Shown: in pieces, positions 63,639-64,000 of the stretch
Numbering within the stretch: the stretch's first letter is position 1
How the letters are laid out: each line of letters begins with the position of its first letter
Origin: Leptospira sp. GIMC2001
Lineage (GTDB): Bacteria; Spirochaetota; Leptospiria; Leptospirales; Leptospiraceae
Assembly (NCBI RefSeq): GCF_028462125.1
Contig: NZ_CP115468.1
Coordinates: forward strand, 124,001 to 188,000
Length of the DNA stretch: 64,000 nt
Reading direction: 5' to 3'
Translations under genes and position numbers: made by a program
Notes under the pieces: model-generated
The model's input: only the letters and a program-made list of their open reading frames with translations
What the model was told of the DNA's origin: nothing
Databases searched by the model: none

Positions 63639-64000
63639 TTACTTTTTATTCAATTTAATTCCTTCTATCCATTGATAAATTTTTAATGGAAAAAATAAAA
63701 AACGATCCAATATCTGCGTCGTACTGAATATATACGATGGATAAACTGAATTGGAATTCCATTTGATTCCTCTGACAATCTTCTTAGCTACAGTTTGTGG
63801 TGATTGACTAGGAAACGGCACTGGAACTTTATTACCAGCTGAATCAAAAAATTGTGTTCTGGTCGCAATTGGATACACTACCATGATACGATTCCCCTTC
63901 TTCAATTCATACCTATAAGCAGATGTAAATGAATGTATTGCCGCTTTAGTAGAAGAGTACATTGCGTAACCAGGAAGTGCTAAATGACTCATGGCGGATG
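63639..64000 (-). CDS. Short-chain dehydrogenase, C-terminal part (runs off window)
   Basis: The open frame enters from the right edge (SAMSHLALPGYAMYSSTKAA) and ends at 63639. The YxxxK motif (YSSTK) and the Ser of the SSA motif place it in the classical SDR family; the segment PIATRTQFFDSAG corresponds to the substrate loop. The N-terminal NAD(P)-binding half lies beyond 64000. A hydrophobic C-terminus (ILDRFLFFPLKIYQWI) suggests membrane association, as in some lipid or retinol dehydrogenases. The methionine seen at 63992 is internal, not the start. Confidence 0.85.
   Translation of the reverse strand, partial: SAMSHLALPGYAMYSSTKAAIHSFTSAYRYELKKGNRIMVVYPIATRTQFFDSAGNKVPVPFPSQSPQTVAKKIVRGIKWNSNSVYPSYIFSTTQILDRFLFFPLKIYQWIEGIKLNKK

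Noticed and set aside
1..64000. CRISPR arrays, prophage, rRNA, tRNA and intact insertion sequences
   Set aside because: No regularly spaced repeats, transposase, integrase, phage structural gene or RNA gene signature was seen on either strand.

Overview
The window is AT-rich, gene-dense bacterial DNA and fits a member of the Leptospiraceae, most likely the genus Leptospira. Evidence: a spiro-SPASM radical SAM protein joined to an SpsF/SpsG-like sugar enzyme, many small signal-peptide beta-barrel proteins ending in aromatic residues, a cyclic-nucleotide-binding patatin, a dual cNMP-binding regulator, and a gcvT-gcvH-gcvP operon. The species cannot be fixed from the sequence. Nothing looks like an integrated phage or intact insertion sequence, and no rRNA, tRNA or CRISPR array was found.

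Layout. 0-5.5 kb: a TetR-controlled minus-strand cluster (two FAD monooxygenases, a VOC/extradiol-type protein, the start of a fumarylacetoacetase-like gene) that looks like an aromatic ring hydroxylation and cleavage route, with a perfect 7-4-7 dyad in its promoter. 5.7-14.9 kb: two outer-membrane proteins, an acyl-CoA dehydrogenase, a GT39-like membrane glycosyltransferase, a decayed methyltransferase, an MFS carrier, a GNAT-nitrilase fusion and an alpha/beta hydrolase. 15.0-15.9 kb: a strong promoter, a c-di-AMP (ydaO-type) riboswitch and a UspA-like gene. 16-27.8 kb: hypothetical proteins, a delta-9 desaturase, lysC, a tightly overlapping cassette (SurA-like chaperone, spiro-SPASM, SpsF/SpsG-like fusion, TPR protein) and transhydrogenase subunits pntAB-pntB.

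27.9-32.0 kb is an accessory scar. It holds remnants of a type III restriction endonuclease-like gene, a Uma2 gene with a nonsense codon and an internal deletion, and a scrap of a SulP transporter. Between them lies a TetR/NTF2-like operon with three copies of a probable operator; its NTF2-like protein appears to have lost its lipoprotein signal to a stop codon. 32-43 kb: DUF3995 and LRR proteins, queC, queD, purF, rnd, a Nudix hydrolase, VWA and TPR proteins, a dual cNMP-binding regulator and a STAS protein. 42.5-46.5 kb: an ECF sigma/anti-sigma/metal-sensor-like trio resembling cnrYXH, and a 7TM-DISM histidine kinase with a NarL-type regulator.

46.6-57.2 kb: gmd, a cNMP-gated patatin, glycine cleavage genes with a thioredoxin-like ferredoxin, an MDR oxidoreductase, a 36-residue histone-H1-like peptide with a clear terminator, and a truncated haemoglobin overlapping a class III nucleotide cyclase. 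57.3-64 kb: hypotheticals, a suppressor-of-fused domain protein, a PLD-helicase-DUF3427 protein, a DUF5071 protein, a thioredoxin-fold lipoprotein and a truncated SDR. Second-messenger signalling recurs: one putative cyclase, two cNMP-binding proteins and one c-di-AMP riboswitch.
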